A stretch of 64,000 nucleotides of DNA from Poriferisodalis sp965203655 (GCF_965203655.1 NZ_CBDBDD010000004.1:285125-349124), one strand, 5' to 3'; positions 17,277 through 26,741 are shown, numbered from the stretch's first letter. Numbers and translations: made by a program. The notes: generated by a model not told the origin, from the sequence alone.

Positions 17277-19663
17277 CGCTCAGTCCTCGTTTCGTCCAGC
17301 GCGGCGAGCACGGTTTCGGGCGTCAGCGGCATGGAGGTGACACGGACGCCCGTGGCATCGGCGACAGCGTTCGCGATGGCCGATGCGATCGGCAGCATCG
17401 CTCCCTCGCCGAGGCCTTTCGAGCCGAACGGTCCCGGGCCGTGGCCCTGCTCCTGGGTGATCGACACGAACTCCGCTGGAAGGTCGCTGGCCCGTGGCAC
17501 CCGGTAGTCGACGAGCCTGCCGTTGGTCAGCGCGGGGCCGTCGAAGCGCATGGTCTCGAACAGGGCACCGCCGAGCCCCATGATCGCCGCGCCCTCGTCC
17601 TGGCCCCGGCAGGCGCCCTCGTGCAACACCGTGCCTGCATCGCCCGAGACAACCAATCGGTGCACCGTCACTGCGCCGGTCTCGGCGTCTACCGACACCT
17701 CCGCGGCGCCCCAGCCGTACTCCCACGACACGCACGGCGACTCCAGCGGGGCCCGGCTCTCGGTGGGTGCCTTGAAGAATCCCTCGCCGGTGAACTCGTA
17801 GCCGGTGCCGCCGTAGACGCCCATCACCATCGGTGCCAGAGGACGGGGCTCAGGCCCATTCCTGTCGTCGTTGCGATCTTCGCCTCCGCTGCCGGTCTCG
17901 GAAGTCACGTGGATGAAGCCGTCCGCGAAATCGAGACGCTCCAGCGGTACGCCGAGCTCTGTCTTGGCGAAGAGCAGAACCCGTAGCCGCGCGGCCTCGG
18001 CGGCTTTCTGAACGGCCTGGCCCATCACCGAGATCGCCGACGATGCGTTGGTGCCCTGGTCGAACGGGGTGTGGTCGGTGTCGATGTCGGACCAATGCAC
18101 GCGAGACCGGGGCAGTCGGAGAATGCGAGCGGCCACCTCTCGCAGGGCGGTCTGTGCGCCTTGGCCCATCTCGACGGTGCCGCACTGCACCCAGGCGTCG
18201 CCAGAAGTGGCCACCTTCACCCGGGCCTGTGCCGGTTTGTTCACCCCGCCCGAGTCCTTGAAGCCCACCGCGACACCGCGACCTCGCCCCGCCGGACGAG
18301 GGCTGTCCATCCCGATGTGCGACGCCACCAGCTCGAGCCCCTCGACGAGGTCGGAGTCCATGGCGGATTCACCCGGCACGTACGACTCGCCCAGACCGAT
18401 CAGGTTGCGGCGGCGCAGCTCCACCGGATCCATGCCGAGCCGCTCAGCGATCATGTCGATCTGGCTCTCGCAGGCGAAGTTGGCTTGTGTGCCTCCGAAG
18501 CCCCGGAATGGGCCGGCCGGAGTGGTGTTGGTGAGCACCGCATCGGTGACCGAGTGGATGTGCTGCCAGCGGTATGGCCCTGCGACCCGGTAGCCGGCCT
18601 TCTCGGCCACGAGCGGGCTGGCGTCTGCATACGCGCCGGCATCGAGCAGCACCTCGGCATCGCGCGCCACCAGCGTGCCGTCGGCCATGACGCCGGTGCG
18701 CAGCGTCAGGCGGGCATTGTGCTGGCGCATCGTCCAGAAGCCCTCGTCGAGCGTCAGGCAATAGCGCACCGGCGCGCTGGCCTTGAGCGCCAGCAGTGCC
18801 GCAATGGGCTCGGTCTTGCAGCCGTTCTTGGCCCCGAAACCGCCGCCGAGAAAGCCGACGTGCATGCGTACCCGCTGCTCGCCGATGCCCAGCAGGCGAG
18901 CCATCTCCTTGCGAACCGGGAACGGGTTCTGGCAGCTCGACCACAGCTCCAACCGGCTGTCGTCGCTGGTCACCTGCGCCGACCACCTGGCCACGGCCAC
19001 GAAGGGTTCGAGGTGGAGATGCTGCTGGCGGCCGTCGAAAGCGAAGACGTCCGTGAAGACATGGTCGCAGCCGTCGAATGTCTCAGGATCGCCGGTCTCG
19101 TAACCGAAGCGGTAGCAGACATTGGACCGCGGCCGGGCGCCTCCGCTTGCACCCTGGCCGTAGGCGGGCGTTATCCCCAGCGGCGCTTCGGGGAAAATCT
19201 CCGGCGCCCCATCTGCGAGCGCTTCGTCGAAGTTAGTGACCGCCGGCAGCGGCTCGTAGGTGACCTGCACCAGCGAGAGCGCCCGGGTCGCATCGAGCTC
19301 GGTCTCGGCGGCGATGGCGACCACCGGGTCGCCGATGCAGCGCACGCGGTCGAGCGCAAGGATCGGCTGATCCTTGATGAAGTAGCCGTAGCTGTGCGCG
19401 GCGACGAGCGGCGCATCCGATGGGCGGTGCTGGAGGTCAGCGGCGGCCCACCGGTCACGGTGCTCGCCGTCGAGCAGGTCACGGCGGGTGAGCACGGCCC
19501 GCACACCGGGGGCCTGCTCGGCGGCGGCGGTGTCGATGCGGGTGACGAGCGCATGGGCATGGGGCGAGCGGAGCACCTTCGCGTGCAGCATCCCGGCGAG
19601 CGCGACATCAACGGCGTACGGAGCTGTGCCGGTGACCTTCAGCGACGCGTCCGACCGGTTCAT
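17273..19663 (-). CDS. Xanthine dehydrogenase-family molybdopterin-binding subunit
   Basis: 796-residue large catalytic subunit of a molybdenum hydroxylase (CoxL/XdhB/QorL type), which hydroxylates N-heterocycles, aldehydes or similar compounds with water as oxygen donor. Visible: the N-terminal 'YAVDVALAGMLHAKVLRSPH' fold, the molybdopterin region 'GPFRGFGGTQANFA', 'CGTVEMGQGAQTALREVA', and the catalytic glutamate in 'GSKGLGEGAMLP' near the C-terminus. There is no CoxL-type AYRCSFR loop, so it is not a form I CO dehydrogenase. It overlaps the electron-transfer fusion gene upstream and the extradiol dioxygenase gene downstream by 4 bp each, so the enzyme complex and ring cleavage are tightly coupled. 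Confidence 0.92.
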   Translation of the reverse strand: MNRSDASLKVTGTAPYAVDVALAGMLHAKVLRSPHAHALVTRIDTAAAEQAPGVRAVLTRRDLLDGEHRDRWAAADLQHRPSDAPLVAAHSYGYFIKDQPILALDRVRCIGDPVVAIAAETELDATRALSLVQVTYEPLPAVTNFDEALADGAPEIFPEAPLGITPAYGQGASGGARPRSNVCYRFGYETGDPETFDGCDHVFTDVFAFDGRQQHLHLEPFVAVARWSAQVTSDDSRLELWSSCQNPFPVRKEMARLLGIGEQRVRMHVGFLGGGFGAKNGCKTEPIAALLALKASAPVRYCLTLDEGFWTMRQHNARLTLRTGVMADGTLVARDAEVLLDAGAYADASPLVAEKAGYRVAGPYRWQHIHSVTDAVLTNTTPAGPFRGFGGTQANFACESQIDMIAERLGMDPVELRRRNLIGLGESYVPGESAMDSDLVEGLELVASHIGMDSPRPAGRGRGVAVGFKDSGGVNKPAQARVKVATSGDAWVQCGTVEMGQGAQTALREVAARILRLPRSRVHWSDIDTDHTPFDQGTNASSAISVMGQAVQKAAEAARLRVLLFAKTELGVPLERLDFADGFIHVTSETGSGGEDRNDDRNGPEPRPLAPMVMGVYGGTGYEFTGEGFFKAPTESRAPLESPCVSWEYGWGAAEVSVDAETGAVTVHRLVVSGDAGTVLHEGACRGQDEGAAIMGLGGALFETMRFDGPALTNGRLVDYRVPRASDLPAEFVSITQEQGHGPGPFGSKGLGEGAMLPIASAIANAVADATGVRVTSMPLTPETVLAALDETRTER

Positions 19664-21177
19664 GTCGCCGGTTCGGGGTGTGCGTCGGTCCGGTCACGCA
19701 GTGCAGCCCCCGCCGCCTCGACCGCTTCGATCACCATCAGGTAGCCGGTGCAGCGGCAGACATTCGAGTCGAGCCAGTCCACCATCGTGCTGCGGTCGGG
19801 ATCCGGATGGTGCGCCAGCAAGGAGCTGGCCGTGAGGATCAGGCCAGGTGTGCAGTAGCCGCACTGGAATGCGCTGGTCTCGGCGAACGCCTGCTGCACC
19901 TCGCGCACGACGGCGGGAAGGCTCTCGGTCGGCTTGACGACGGCGCCCTCGTTGGCCGCCTCGATCGTGTGGACCTCGCACCCGGCCGCCTGCCAAGCGA
20001 ACGTCGAGCACGACGCCGTGGGCAGACCGTCGACCAGCACCGTGCAGGCGCCGCAGACCGCCTGATCGCAGCCGACGCGAGTGCCACCGAGGCCGGCCCG
20101 GGAGCGGATCGTGTCAACCAGCATCTCCGAGACCGGTGCAGCAGCCTCGAATGGGCTGCCGTTCAAGTGCATCTGAAGATCCACTGAGCCGGCGTTGCCG
20201 GCCGTATGACCGTCGCCTCGTCGTGTTGTCGCTTGGCCGGGTTGCCCTGTCGGCGCCGCGCTCTCACGCCGGGCATCGTCGCCGGGAGACAGTTGTCCGG
20301 CATCATCGCCGGGGCTCGCTGGCGCACCTGCTGCGTGCGCTTGCACGCAGCGCTCGATGAGTACCTCGATCACGCGGCGCCGGTATCCGGATGAGGCATT
20401 GGCGTCATCCAGCGGCTCGCCGAGCGAGTCCAATGCGGCACGCACGGCGTCGAGATCGACCCTTCCACCGGCGCCGTGGGCACCGTCGGCTCCCTCAGCG
20501 CTGTTGGCATCGAACTCGAGTTCGATGATCTCGACATTGCGATACGCGCAGCCGATGGCTGCATACCGGTCGCCAACGGCCACTGAAGCGACTGGCTTGA
20601 GCGATCGGTCGTACACGACACGGCCTTCAAGCGGCACCTCGCAGCCCACCAGCAGCCTGCCCGCGGCCCGATCGGCCACCGAGCAGCGCTGCTCGGTGCC
20701 GCCGGGGTCGAGGAAGATCAGCTCAGCGCCTGCCGCTGCAAGGATCGGTGCCGCGTCGTAGCCGGTGTCAAGCGACATGAGATTGCCGCCGACGGTGCCG
20801 GCGGTGCGAATGCGCACGTTGCCGATCGTCCGCCACGCGGCAGCCAGGTCAGGCCGATGGGCGAGCACCAGAGCGTCGGACTCGATGCGGGCGTGCGAGA
20901 CCGCCGCCCCGATGAACAGCGCGCCGTCATGCAGCGAGATCTCGGTGAGAGCTTCGAGCCCGCCTAGCCGTACCACGGACTCGGTCGATTCACCGTGCCG
21001 CAGACGCTGGGCAACGTCGATGCCGCCTGCATGTGCCCACGCTCCGTTGGCCACGCTGGCCGCTGCGTCGGCCAGCGACTCCGGCCGAAACAGCGTGAAC
21101 GGCTCGATGCCCAGGTGGCTACGCGAGATCAGCCCGCTCGATGACGAATCCTGCGCGGCTTCTGGCTCGACGGTCAT
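19660..21177 (-). CDS. Molybdenum hydroxylase FAD + [2Fe-2S] fusion subunit
   Basis: 505-residue fusion of the two electron-transfer subunits of a xanthine-dehydrogenase-type enzyme. The N-terminal ~270 residues are the CoxM-like FAD domain ('WAHAGGIDVAQRLRHGE', 'IRTAGTVGGNLMS'). After a low-complexity linker rich in G, D, A and P, the C-terminal ~165 residues are the CoxS-like domain with the plant-type cluster 'GCDQAVCGACTVLVDG' and the second cluster in 'QCGYCTPG' and 'NVCRCTGYL'. The domain order FAD then FeS is the reverse of the usual XdhA fusion. ATG at 21177 was chosen over the ATG-less extension to 21240, which would overlap the preceding gene. The stop overlaps the molybdenum subunit's ATG. 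Confidence 0.88.
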   Translation of the reverse strand: MTVEPEAAQDSSSSGLISRSHLGIEPFTLFRPESLADAAASVANGAWAHAGGIDVAQRLRHGESTESVVRLGGLEALTEISLHDGALFIGAAVSHARIESDALVLAHRPDLAAAWRTIGNVRIRTAGTVGGNLMSLDTGYDAAPILAAAGAELIFLDPGGTEQRCSVADRAAGRLLVGCEVPLEGRVVYDRSLKPVASVAVGDRYAAIGCAYRNVEIIELEFDANSAEGADGAHGAGGRVDLDAVRAALDSLGEPLDDANASSGYRRRVIEVLIERCVQAHAAGAPASPGDDAGQLSPGDDARRESAAPTGQPGQATTRRGDGHTAGNAGSVDLQMHLNGSPFEAAAPVSEMLVDTIRSRAGLGGTRVGCDQAVCGACTVLVDGLPTASCSTFAWQAAGCEVHTIEAANEGAVVKPTESLPAVVREVQQAFAETSAFQCGYCTPGLILTASSLLAHHPDPDRSTMVDWLDSNVCRCTGYLMVIEAVEAAGAALRDRTDAHPEPAT

Positions 21178-21214
21178 CGCAGCCTGCCTCGATGTCGGCT
21201 GGTTGCAGGAGTCG

Positions 21215-22885
21215 TCATCGGTCCGCCGCGGGCATCTCAACTGGAGGCACGAACGGCACCGGCATCGGTCCGAGTGCCTCGCAGTCCACCCGGATCAACT
21301 GCGGGCTTCCCGCATTCATGGCTGCCTCGAACGCACGGGCGAAGTCGTCGGGCGTCAACGCATCGGAATAGCCCATGTCGAATGCCGTTGCTGCCGAAGC
21401 CAGATTGGGAGCCAACAGATCGACGCCCGAGCGCCGGCCGAGGTGTCGGTCCTGCGTGTTGCGCAGCACGCCGTAGCCGCGGTCGTCGAAGACCACGACT
21501 GTGACCGGCAGGTTCTCCTGGGCGAGGGTGGCCAGCTCGCCGAGCTGCGGCGCAAGACCGCCGTCGCCGACCATCACCATGATCGGCTCAGTGGGACGGG
21601 CGACCGCGGCGCCGATCGACATTCCCACAGCCTGACCGATACCGCCGCCGCGGGGCACCACGTTGGTGGCGGGGTCGATGATCGGCAGCAGGCGGTTGCC
21701 CCACGAGCTGTTCGGGATGGTGATGTCGCGGACACGGGGTGCCCCATCGCTGAGCACGCTCGTCATGATGTCGCAGATCTTCGAATAGGGCCCGATGTCG
21801 CGGCGCAGCTGCTCCCGGCATCGGGTTCGGGCCGCGGCGACGGCTGCGCTCCACGCAGGCTGCGCTGCTGCCGCTCCACCCGCCAGTCGCCGACTGAGCG
21901 CATCGAGCACGACGCCGGCTTCGCCCACGATCCCGACATCGGTCGGATACACCCGCCCGACCGCAGCGGAGTCGACATCGATCTGGATATGCACCGGCGG
22001 CATGGCGAGCCGGTAGCTGCAGGTCTCGTTGGAGCGGAAGTGCGTACCGACCGAGACCAGCAAGTCGGCCTCGGCCAGCAACTCGGCACCCGCCGCCGAA
22101 GCCGCGAAGTTGCCGATAACCCGGTCGTCGGTCTCGGGCAGCACGCCCCGACCGGCGTTGGAGGTGAACAGGCCGGCGCCGGTCTGTCGCAGCAGATCGT
22201 CGATCTGTTCCCCGCAGCCGACCGCACCGCCGCCTGCCCACACCAGCGGCCGTTCCGCAGCAGCGATGAGTTCGGCGGCGCGGTCCAGCGCGGCATGGTC
22301 AGGTCCGGGCACTTCAGCCGAACCTGACGAGTGCGCTGTCGCGCCACCCGCAGACGACTCGAACGGGACCGTTTCGCTGTACTGCAGGTCGATCGGCCAT
22401 TCCAGGCTGACCGGGCCGCGCGGGTGGCAGCCCAAGCGACTGGCAGCTGCAGCGAAATCGGAATGCGCATCTGCTCCGACAGTTGCCGCCGACACCGAGC
22501 AGGCCTGCAGCAGCCCGAGCTGGTCCCGGGTCTCATGGATCACGCCACGGCCGCGCCCCATGTATTCGCAGGGAATTTGGCCGGTGACATGCATCACCGG
22601 CGAGCCCGCGGTCAGGGCCTCGACAAGTGCACCGGCTGCATTTGCTGCGCCGGTGCCGGTGGAGGTCACCGCGCACCCGGGCGTGCGGTTCACACGGGCG
22701 TACCCGTCGGCGGCGTTGACGGCTGCCGCCTCACTGCGGGTAGGCACCCAGCGCAGCTGATGCGTCAGGGCATCAACCAGCGGCAGGTTGTGCACGCTCA
22801 CCACGCCGAACGCAGCTTCCACATCGAGAGCTCTCAGCACTTCGACGAGCAAGTCGCCGCCGTTGCGAGCGGGTCCGTCATTCAT
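21215..22885 (-). CDS. Thiamine-diphosphate-binding enzyme (AHAS/benzoylformate-decarboxylase-like)
   Basis: 556-residue three-domain ThDP enzyme. The catalytic glutamate is in 'TRSEAAAVNAADGYAR' (~residue 52), the central domain has 'RPLVWAGGGAV', and the cofactor motif begins 'MVGDGGLAPQLGEL'. The usual NN that ends the ThDP motif is DD ('VFDDRGYG'), a variant seen among some decarboxylase-like paralogues. It probably decarboxylates a 2-oxo acid or performs a carboligation. Its start overlaps the upstream SDR stop (22882-22885). The gene lies between the SDR and the molybdenum hydroxylase electron-transfer subunit, suggesting it processes an intermediate of the same catabolic route. Confidence 0.85.
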   Translation of the reverse strand: MNDGPARNGGDLLVEVLRALDVEAAFGVVSVHNLPLVDALTHQLRWVPTRSEAAAVNAADGYARVNRTPGCAVTSTGTGAANAAGALVEALTAGSPVMHVTGQIPCEYMGRGRGVIHETRDQLGLLQACSVSAATVGADAHSDFAAAASRLGCHPRGPVSLEWPIDLQYSETVPFESSAGGATAHSSGSAEVPGPDHAALDRAAELIAAAERPLVWAGGGAVGCGEQIDDLLRQTGAGLFTSNAGRGVLPETDDRVIGNFAASAAGAELLAEADLLVSVGTHFRSNETCSYRLAMPPVHIQIDVDSAAVGRVYPTDVGIVGEAGVVLDALSRRLAGGAAAAQPAWSAAVAAARTRCREQLRRDIGPYSKICDIMTSVLSDGAPRVRDITIPNSSWGNRLLPIIDPATNVVPRGGGIGQAVGMSIGAAVARPTEPIMVMVGDGGLAPQLGELATLAQENLPVTVVVFDDRGYGVLRNTQDRHLGRRSGVDLLAPNLASAATAFDMGYSDALTPDDFARAFEAAMNAGSPQLIRVDCEALGPMPVPFVPPVEMPAADR

Positions 22886-23631
22886 GGCATCACGAAGCCG
22901 CCGTCAACGACGATGGTCTGACCGGTGATATAGCCGGCGTCTTCGGACAGCAGAAACGTGACTGTGCCAGTCACGTCCTCCGGCTGCTGGGGTCGGGTGA
23001 TGGCCCGGTTGGCGGCGTACAGAGCATGGCGCTCCGCGGGGATCCTCTCGGCCGACGGCCCTTCTGTCAGCCCGGGTGCGACAGCGTTCACGGTGATGCC
23101 GTGGTCGCCCAGCTCGCGTGCCATGGCCCGCGTGAGTGCGATGAGTGCCCCCTTCGAGGCGATGTAGTGCGCCAGCCGGGGCGAGCCGTACAGCGCCGCA
23201 TCCGAGGCGATGTTGATGATCCGGCCTTCGCCTGCGCCGATCATCTGCGGGGCGAGCGCCCGACTCACCAGCCATGGCCCCCGAGCGTTGGTGCTGTGAA
23301 TGCGGTCCCACTCTTCCGGCGTGATGTCCCAGAACGTCTTGCCGCCCACGGCGTCGGCCAGACCGGCGTTGTTCACGAGGCCCCAGAGCCCGCCGCTGCC
23401 CGAGACATGAGCGGCAAGATCAGCGACCGACGACTCGTCGCTCACATCGGTCGGGATGAACTCGGCAGCACCGCCGGCGGCCCTGATGTCGCTCACGACC
23501 TGCTCGCCGCGCTCGGGTACCAGCTCGGCCACGACAATCGATCCGCCCTCGGCCGCAATCGCATGCGCCATGGCCTCGCCGAGCCCGCGCCCGGCGCCGG
23601 TGACGACGACGCGACGACCGTGCAGGTTCAT
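22882..23631 (-). CDS. SDR family oxidoreductase
   Basis: 249-residue classical short-chain dehydrogenase: TGAGRGLG cofactor loop near residue 11, NNAG, and the catalytic 'HYIASKGALIAL' tyrosine-lysine pair, ending 'GYITGQTIVVDGGFVMP'. ATG at 23631 gives the standard N-terminus 'MNLHGRRVVVTGAG'; an in-frame ATG at 23730 would add 33 non-homologous residues and overlap the cupin gene. The last bases overlap the ThDP gene start, so it is translationally coupled in the oxidative operon. It likely carries out an alcohol or dihydrodiol dehydrogenation, but the substrate is unknown. Confidence 0.9.
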   Translation of the reverse strand: MNLHGRRVVVTGAGRGLGEAMAHAIAAEGGSIVVAELVPERGEQVVSDIRAAGGAAEFIPTDVSDESSVADLAAHVSGSGGLWGLVNNAGLADAVGGKTFWDITPEEWDRIHSTNARGPWLVSRALAPQMIGAGEGRIINIASDAALYGSPRLAHYIASKGALIALTRAMARELGDHGITVNAVAPGLTEGPSAERIPAERHALYAANRAITRPQQPEDVTGTVTFLLSEDAGYITGQTIVVDGGFVMP

Positions 23632-23662
23632 GTTGGGGCCAGCCGTGTGGGTACTCAGCCTC

Positions 23663-24172
23663 TTAGTCCCGCGTGATCCCCGCCATGGGGGAATGCGGGG
23701 GATAGGTGGGTAGCTGGGGCTTCGATGCACCCAGCATCACGACGAACAGTGCGTCGGTCTCGCCCACATTGCGCAGCGACCGAGCAGTGCCGGCCGGGAT
23801 CTTGATGAGGTCGCGATAGCCGAGCAGCCGGCTGGCCGAATCATCGCCGTCGTGAATCGTCACCTCGAGCTCGCCTTCGAGCACGAAGAACGCCTCCTCC
23901 ACGTCGTGGTGGGTGTGCTCAGGGCCTTCCGCGCCCGGCGGCAGCAGCATGTTGGAGAACGTGAAGTGCTCGGCCGCCAGCGCCCGTTCGTCGCCCTCGT
24001 GGTTGCCGGTGCCGCCCGAGCCGATGTAGCGGATCTGCGCGCGCCGGTACTGCGGGCCTGCTTTCGTCTGAAACGCCAAAGTGTCCCAGTCCTCGCGCCG
24101 GCTGTCGCGCATGGCGCACATGTCGTCGATCCGAGCCTCCAGCTCGGCAGCTTCGGCGGCGGTCTGGCTCAT
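23663..24172 (-). CDS. Cupin-domain protein
   Basis: 169-residue single cupin protein. Metal-binding motif 1 is 'PEHTHHDVEEAFFVLEGE' and motif 2 is 'LIKIPAGTARSLRNVGE'. In motif 2 the usual histidine is replaced by T/R, so the metal site may have fewer ligands than normal. Cupins of this size act as small dioxygenases, isomerases or ligand sensors. It sits 50 bp after the Rieske oxygenase and 31 bp before the SDR, so it is part of the same operon. The function beyond fold is not clear. Confidence 0.8.
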   Translation of the reverse strand: MSQTAAEAAELEARIDDMCAMRDSRREDWDTLAFQTKAGPQYRRAQIRYIGSGGTGNHEGDERALAAEHFTFSNMLLPPGAEGPEHTHHDVEEAFFVLEGELEVTIHDGDDSASRLLGYRDLIKIPAGTARSLRNVGETDALFVVMLGASKPQLPTYPPHSPMAGITRD

Positions 24173-24222
24173 CGTTGGTGTCCTGTGGTGGTCGGCGGTC
24201 GCAGGTTACGTGAGGCCCGGCA

Positions 24223-25431
24223 TCAGTCAGCCAGGGCAAGAGATTCCGGGGGCGTCGGCTCGTCGAGGCCGAAACGCTGCCGTTGCGCCTCGAAGTCCGG
24301 CTCGAGCGCCCGACGCAGGTGCACCACCGGTCGGTCTGCCTGAGCGAGATGCTCGTCGCGGCGGGCTTCCTCGACCGTGCGCAGGCCCTCCAGCATCTCC
24401 TTGTCCTGATTGAGCACGTGCAGGTGGGTTCCGCGCAGGCGCAGCCGGTACAGCGTCCGCCAGATACGACGCTCGCGGCCCGACACCGCACGGAATCGGG
24501 GAAAGTGCACGAGCGTCGCTGCATTGTCACGCGGCGTCAGGAATCCCAGGATCCGCAGCGGAGGACCCGGCCCGGCGCTGGGCGGCAGCGGGATGTCCAA
24601 GCGGACGTACGCAAGTTCGCCGGTGTGGATGTCGATCCAGTCGAAGTTGGTGCCCGCCTGGTCTCGCCGGCGGACCTCGAAGCCGTCGTCGTGATTGTCG
24701 ACCACCACCCGGTCGTTGGTGATCCCCTCGTTGAGGGTGATCGAGCGGGCGTGCAGGAACGGCGCATGCATCAGATCCGCGAGGTTCTCGAGCGCCAGCA
24801 ACCAGTTCGCGCCCCATTCCACGGTTTCGGGAAACGTCGAGTAGCGCTCGTCGGTGAACTCGGCCGGGAGCTTGAGCGGCGCAGGCTCGTTCTCGCCGAT
24901 CCATGCCCACAGATAGCCGGCCTGCTCACGCACGGGATAGCTCACGCTGACGCGGGTTCGCTCCGCCAGCGAGCAGGCGCCGCCCTGCGAGGGCACCGAC
25001 GTGCACTGGCCCTCGCCGTCGAACCGCCAGTGGTGATACGCGCACTGCAACTGCCCGCCCACGACATCGCCGACCGACAGCCGAGCTCCCCGGTGCGGGC
25101 ACAGGTCGGCCATGAGTCGCACTGTGCCCTCGTCGTCGCGCCACGTCACCAAGTCCTCGCCCAGGAGCCGTGTAGGCACTGGCTGGGCGCCCACCAGGTC
25201 GGCCACGCCCAGCAGGTACCAGCGATCCCGCAGTCCGAGACGGGGGTCGCCCTTGGGCAGTTCGGGCGCCGGTGGCCAGATCGGCGGCCGTCGCGCCGCC
25301 CGACGCGCGCCGATGCCCGAGTACTGGGAGATGCGGCGTCGAGCCAGTTCAACCAGTGCTTCGGCCTCGGTTCGCGCCGTCCGAAGTGCTGGCGACGTTG
25401 CTGCTCGCGGTGCCGACACCATGTCGCGCAA
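24223..25431 (-). CDS. Rieske [2Fe-2S] oxygenase, alpha subunit (demethylase/monooxygenase-like)
   Basis: 402-residue Rieske non-haem iron oxygenase without a beta subunit nearby, resembling the vanillate demethylase/phthalate oxygenase group. The Rieske ligands are C111/H113 ('CPHRGARL') and C130/H133 ('CAYHHW'). The mononuclear iron histidines are H222 and H227 in 'ENLADLMHAPFLHA'. The N-terminal ~40 residues precede the recognisable domain, and the true start could be slightly downstream of 25431. It lies 61 bp after the luciferase-like gene that begins the operon. Expected role: initial oxygenation or demethylation of an aromatic or alicyclic substrate. Confidence 0.88.
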   Translation of the reverse strand: MRDMVSAPRAATSPALRTARTEAEALVELARRRISQYSGIGARRAARRPPIWPPAPELPKGDPRLGLRDRWYLLGVADLVGAQPVPTRLLGEDLVTWRDDEGTVRLMADLCPHRGARLSVGDVVGGQLQCAYHHWRFDGEGQCTSVPSQGGACSLAERTRVSVSYPVREQAGYLWAWIGENEPAPLKLPAEFTDERYSTFPETVEWGANWLLALENLADLMHAPFLHARSITLNEGITNDRVVVDNHDDGFEVRRRDQAGTNFDWIDIHTGELAYVRLDIPLPPSAGPGPPLRILGFLTPRDNAATLVHFPRFRAVSGRERRIWRTLYRLRLRGTHLHVLNQDKEMLEGLRTVEEARRDEHLAQADRPVVHLRRALEPDFEAQRQRFGLDEPTPPESLALAD

Positions 25432-25492
25432 CTGTATTCGCCCTAACCGCCGGACTCGGCGGGCTCAGGCTGCTTGCAGCGTATTGGCGGGT

Positions 25493-26584
25493 TCAGTCTC
25501 CGGTGAGGTGTGCCACCTGCGGCATGACGTCGTTGGCGAGCAGGTCCATCGAGCGGCGCCAGGCCTCGGGTGACTCGGAGTAGTCGAAGCAGAACAGCAG
25601 CAGGTGGCCGAACCCTCCGACATCGGCATAGACCTTCTCGATCGACGCAGCGACGGTCTCGGGTGATCCCACGAACCAGTTGTTGCGGGCGCAGTACTCC
25701 ACGGTGACAACGCCATCCGCAGGCGGGTTGCGCTCGTCGATGAGGAACTTGTGGAAATCGAAGGCGCCGAGCAGCGGGATGAAGTACTCGGTCATCATCC
25801 GGCCCATCATCCCGCCGTAGGACAGCTCCCAGGCTTCCTCGTCAGTCGGGGCCACGAAGACCTCGCGGACCATCCGCCAGTCGCTGCGGCTGGCCTCCCG
25901 CCCTGCCCGGCGAGCACCGGCTTCGTATGAGTCCCAGTGCCCGCTGACGTACTGCGGGTTGAGGTTGAGGCTCATCGGAATCCAGCCCTTCTCGCCCGCC
26001 ATCTCCAGCGTCGGCGACGGCGAGTTGAGCCCTGCCACGCCGATCGGCGGATGCGGCTGCTGCAGCGGGCGGAGGTGATGCACGAGGTCCATGTCGGGCA
26101 TGCCGTGCGGCACCGAGCCCTTCCAGTGCTTGCCGTCGTGGGTCCAGCCGGGCTCCTGGCTCCAGAGGTTCAGGATGAACTCGACCGATTCCTGGGTCAT
26201 CTCGCGGTTCTCGCCGGCCATGCCGTCCACCCCGAACATCTCCCAGTCGCTGGGAAGCCCGCTGGCGGCGACGCCGAAGTTGAGCCGACCCTCGGAGATG
26301 TGGTCAAGCAGCGAGATGCGATTGGCCAGCTCGGCAGGGTGGTAGTAGGGCATCAGGAAGCCGCCGGGGCCGATGCGGATGTTCTCTGTGCGGCGCAGGG
26401 CCTCCAGCGTCAGCAGGTCCGGTGCAGGATGTGGTTCCCACTTGGCGGCATGGTGCTCGCCGATCCAGGCCTCGCCGAACCCGAATTCATCGGCCCACTC
26501 GATGACCTGCAGGTCCCATTCCCAGCCCTCGCGCAGATCGCGCTCGGGCGGGTGGCTCGGCATGGTGAACAGTCCCAGTTCCAT
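25493..26584 (-). CDS. LLM-class flavin-dependent oxidoreductase (alkanal-monooxygenase-like)
   Basis: 363-residue luciferase-like monooxygenase: 'MELGLFTMPSHPPERDLREG' start, 'GFGEAWIGEHHAAKWEPHP' with the conserved EHH of the luciferase family, 'LLDHISEGRLNFGVAASG' for the flavin phosphate and 'PPIGVAGLNSPSP'. It is the first gene of the eight-gene minus-strand operon that continues with Rieske oxygenase, cupin, SDR, ThDP enzyme, molybdenum hydroxylase and extradiol dioxygenase. The divergent carboxyltransferase gene begins at 26742, so 26585-26741 should hold both promoters. It probably needs reduced FMN from a separate reductase. Confidence 0.87.
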   Translation of the reverse strand: MELGLFTMPSHPPERDLREGWEWDLQVIEWADEFGFGEAWIGEHHAAKWEPHPAPDLLTLEALRRTENIRIGPGGFLMPYYHPAELANRISLLDHISEGRLNFGVAASGLPSDWEMFGVDGMAGENREMTQESVEFILNLWSQEPGWTHDGKHWKGSVPHGMPDMDLVHHLRPLQQPHPPIGVAGLNSPSPTLEMAGEKGWIPMSLNLNPQYVSGHWDSYEAGARRAGREASRSDWRMVREVFVAPTDEEAWELSYGGMMGRMMTEYFIPLLGAFDFHKFLIDERNPPADGVVTVEYCARNNWFVGSPETVAASIEKVYADVGGFGHLLLFCFDYSESPEAWRRSMDLLANDVMPQVAHLTGD

Positions 26585-26741
26585 CGTGATCCCCTGTCAG
26601 GCTCAGCGGCGCGAATACGCCCGCGCCTCGCCGCCGCAACTTACTGCGGCCACCGAACCCCGTCATCTGTGCCCATCTAGCCTCCTCTTCGATCTCATAT
26701 CGCAGCGAGATCACTCGTTGGCGTCGAGCGGGGAGTTCGCA

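Noticed and set aside
17273..19663. Form I CO dehydrogenase (CoxL) assignment
   Set aside because: The characteristic AYRCSFR active-site loop is absent, so a general molybdenum hydroxylase call is safer.
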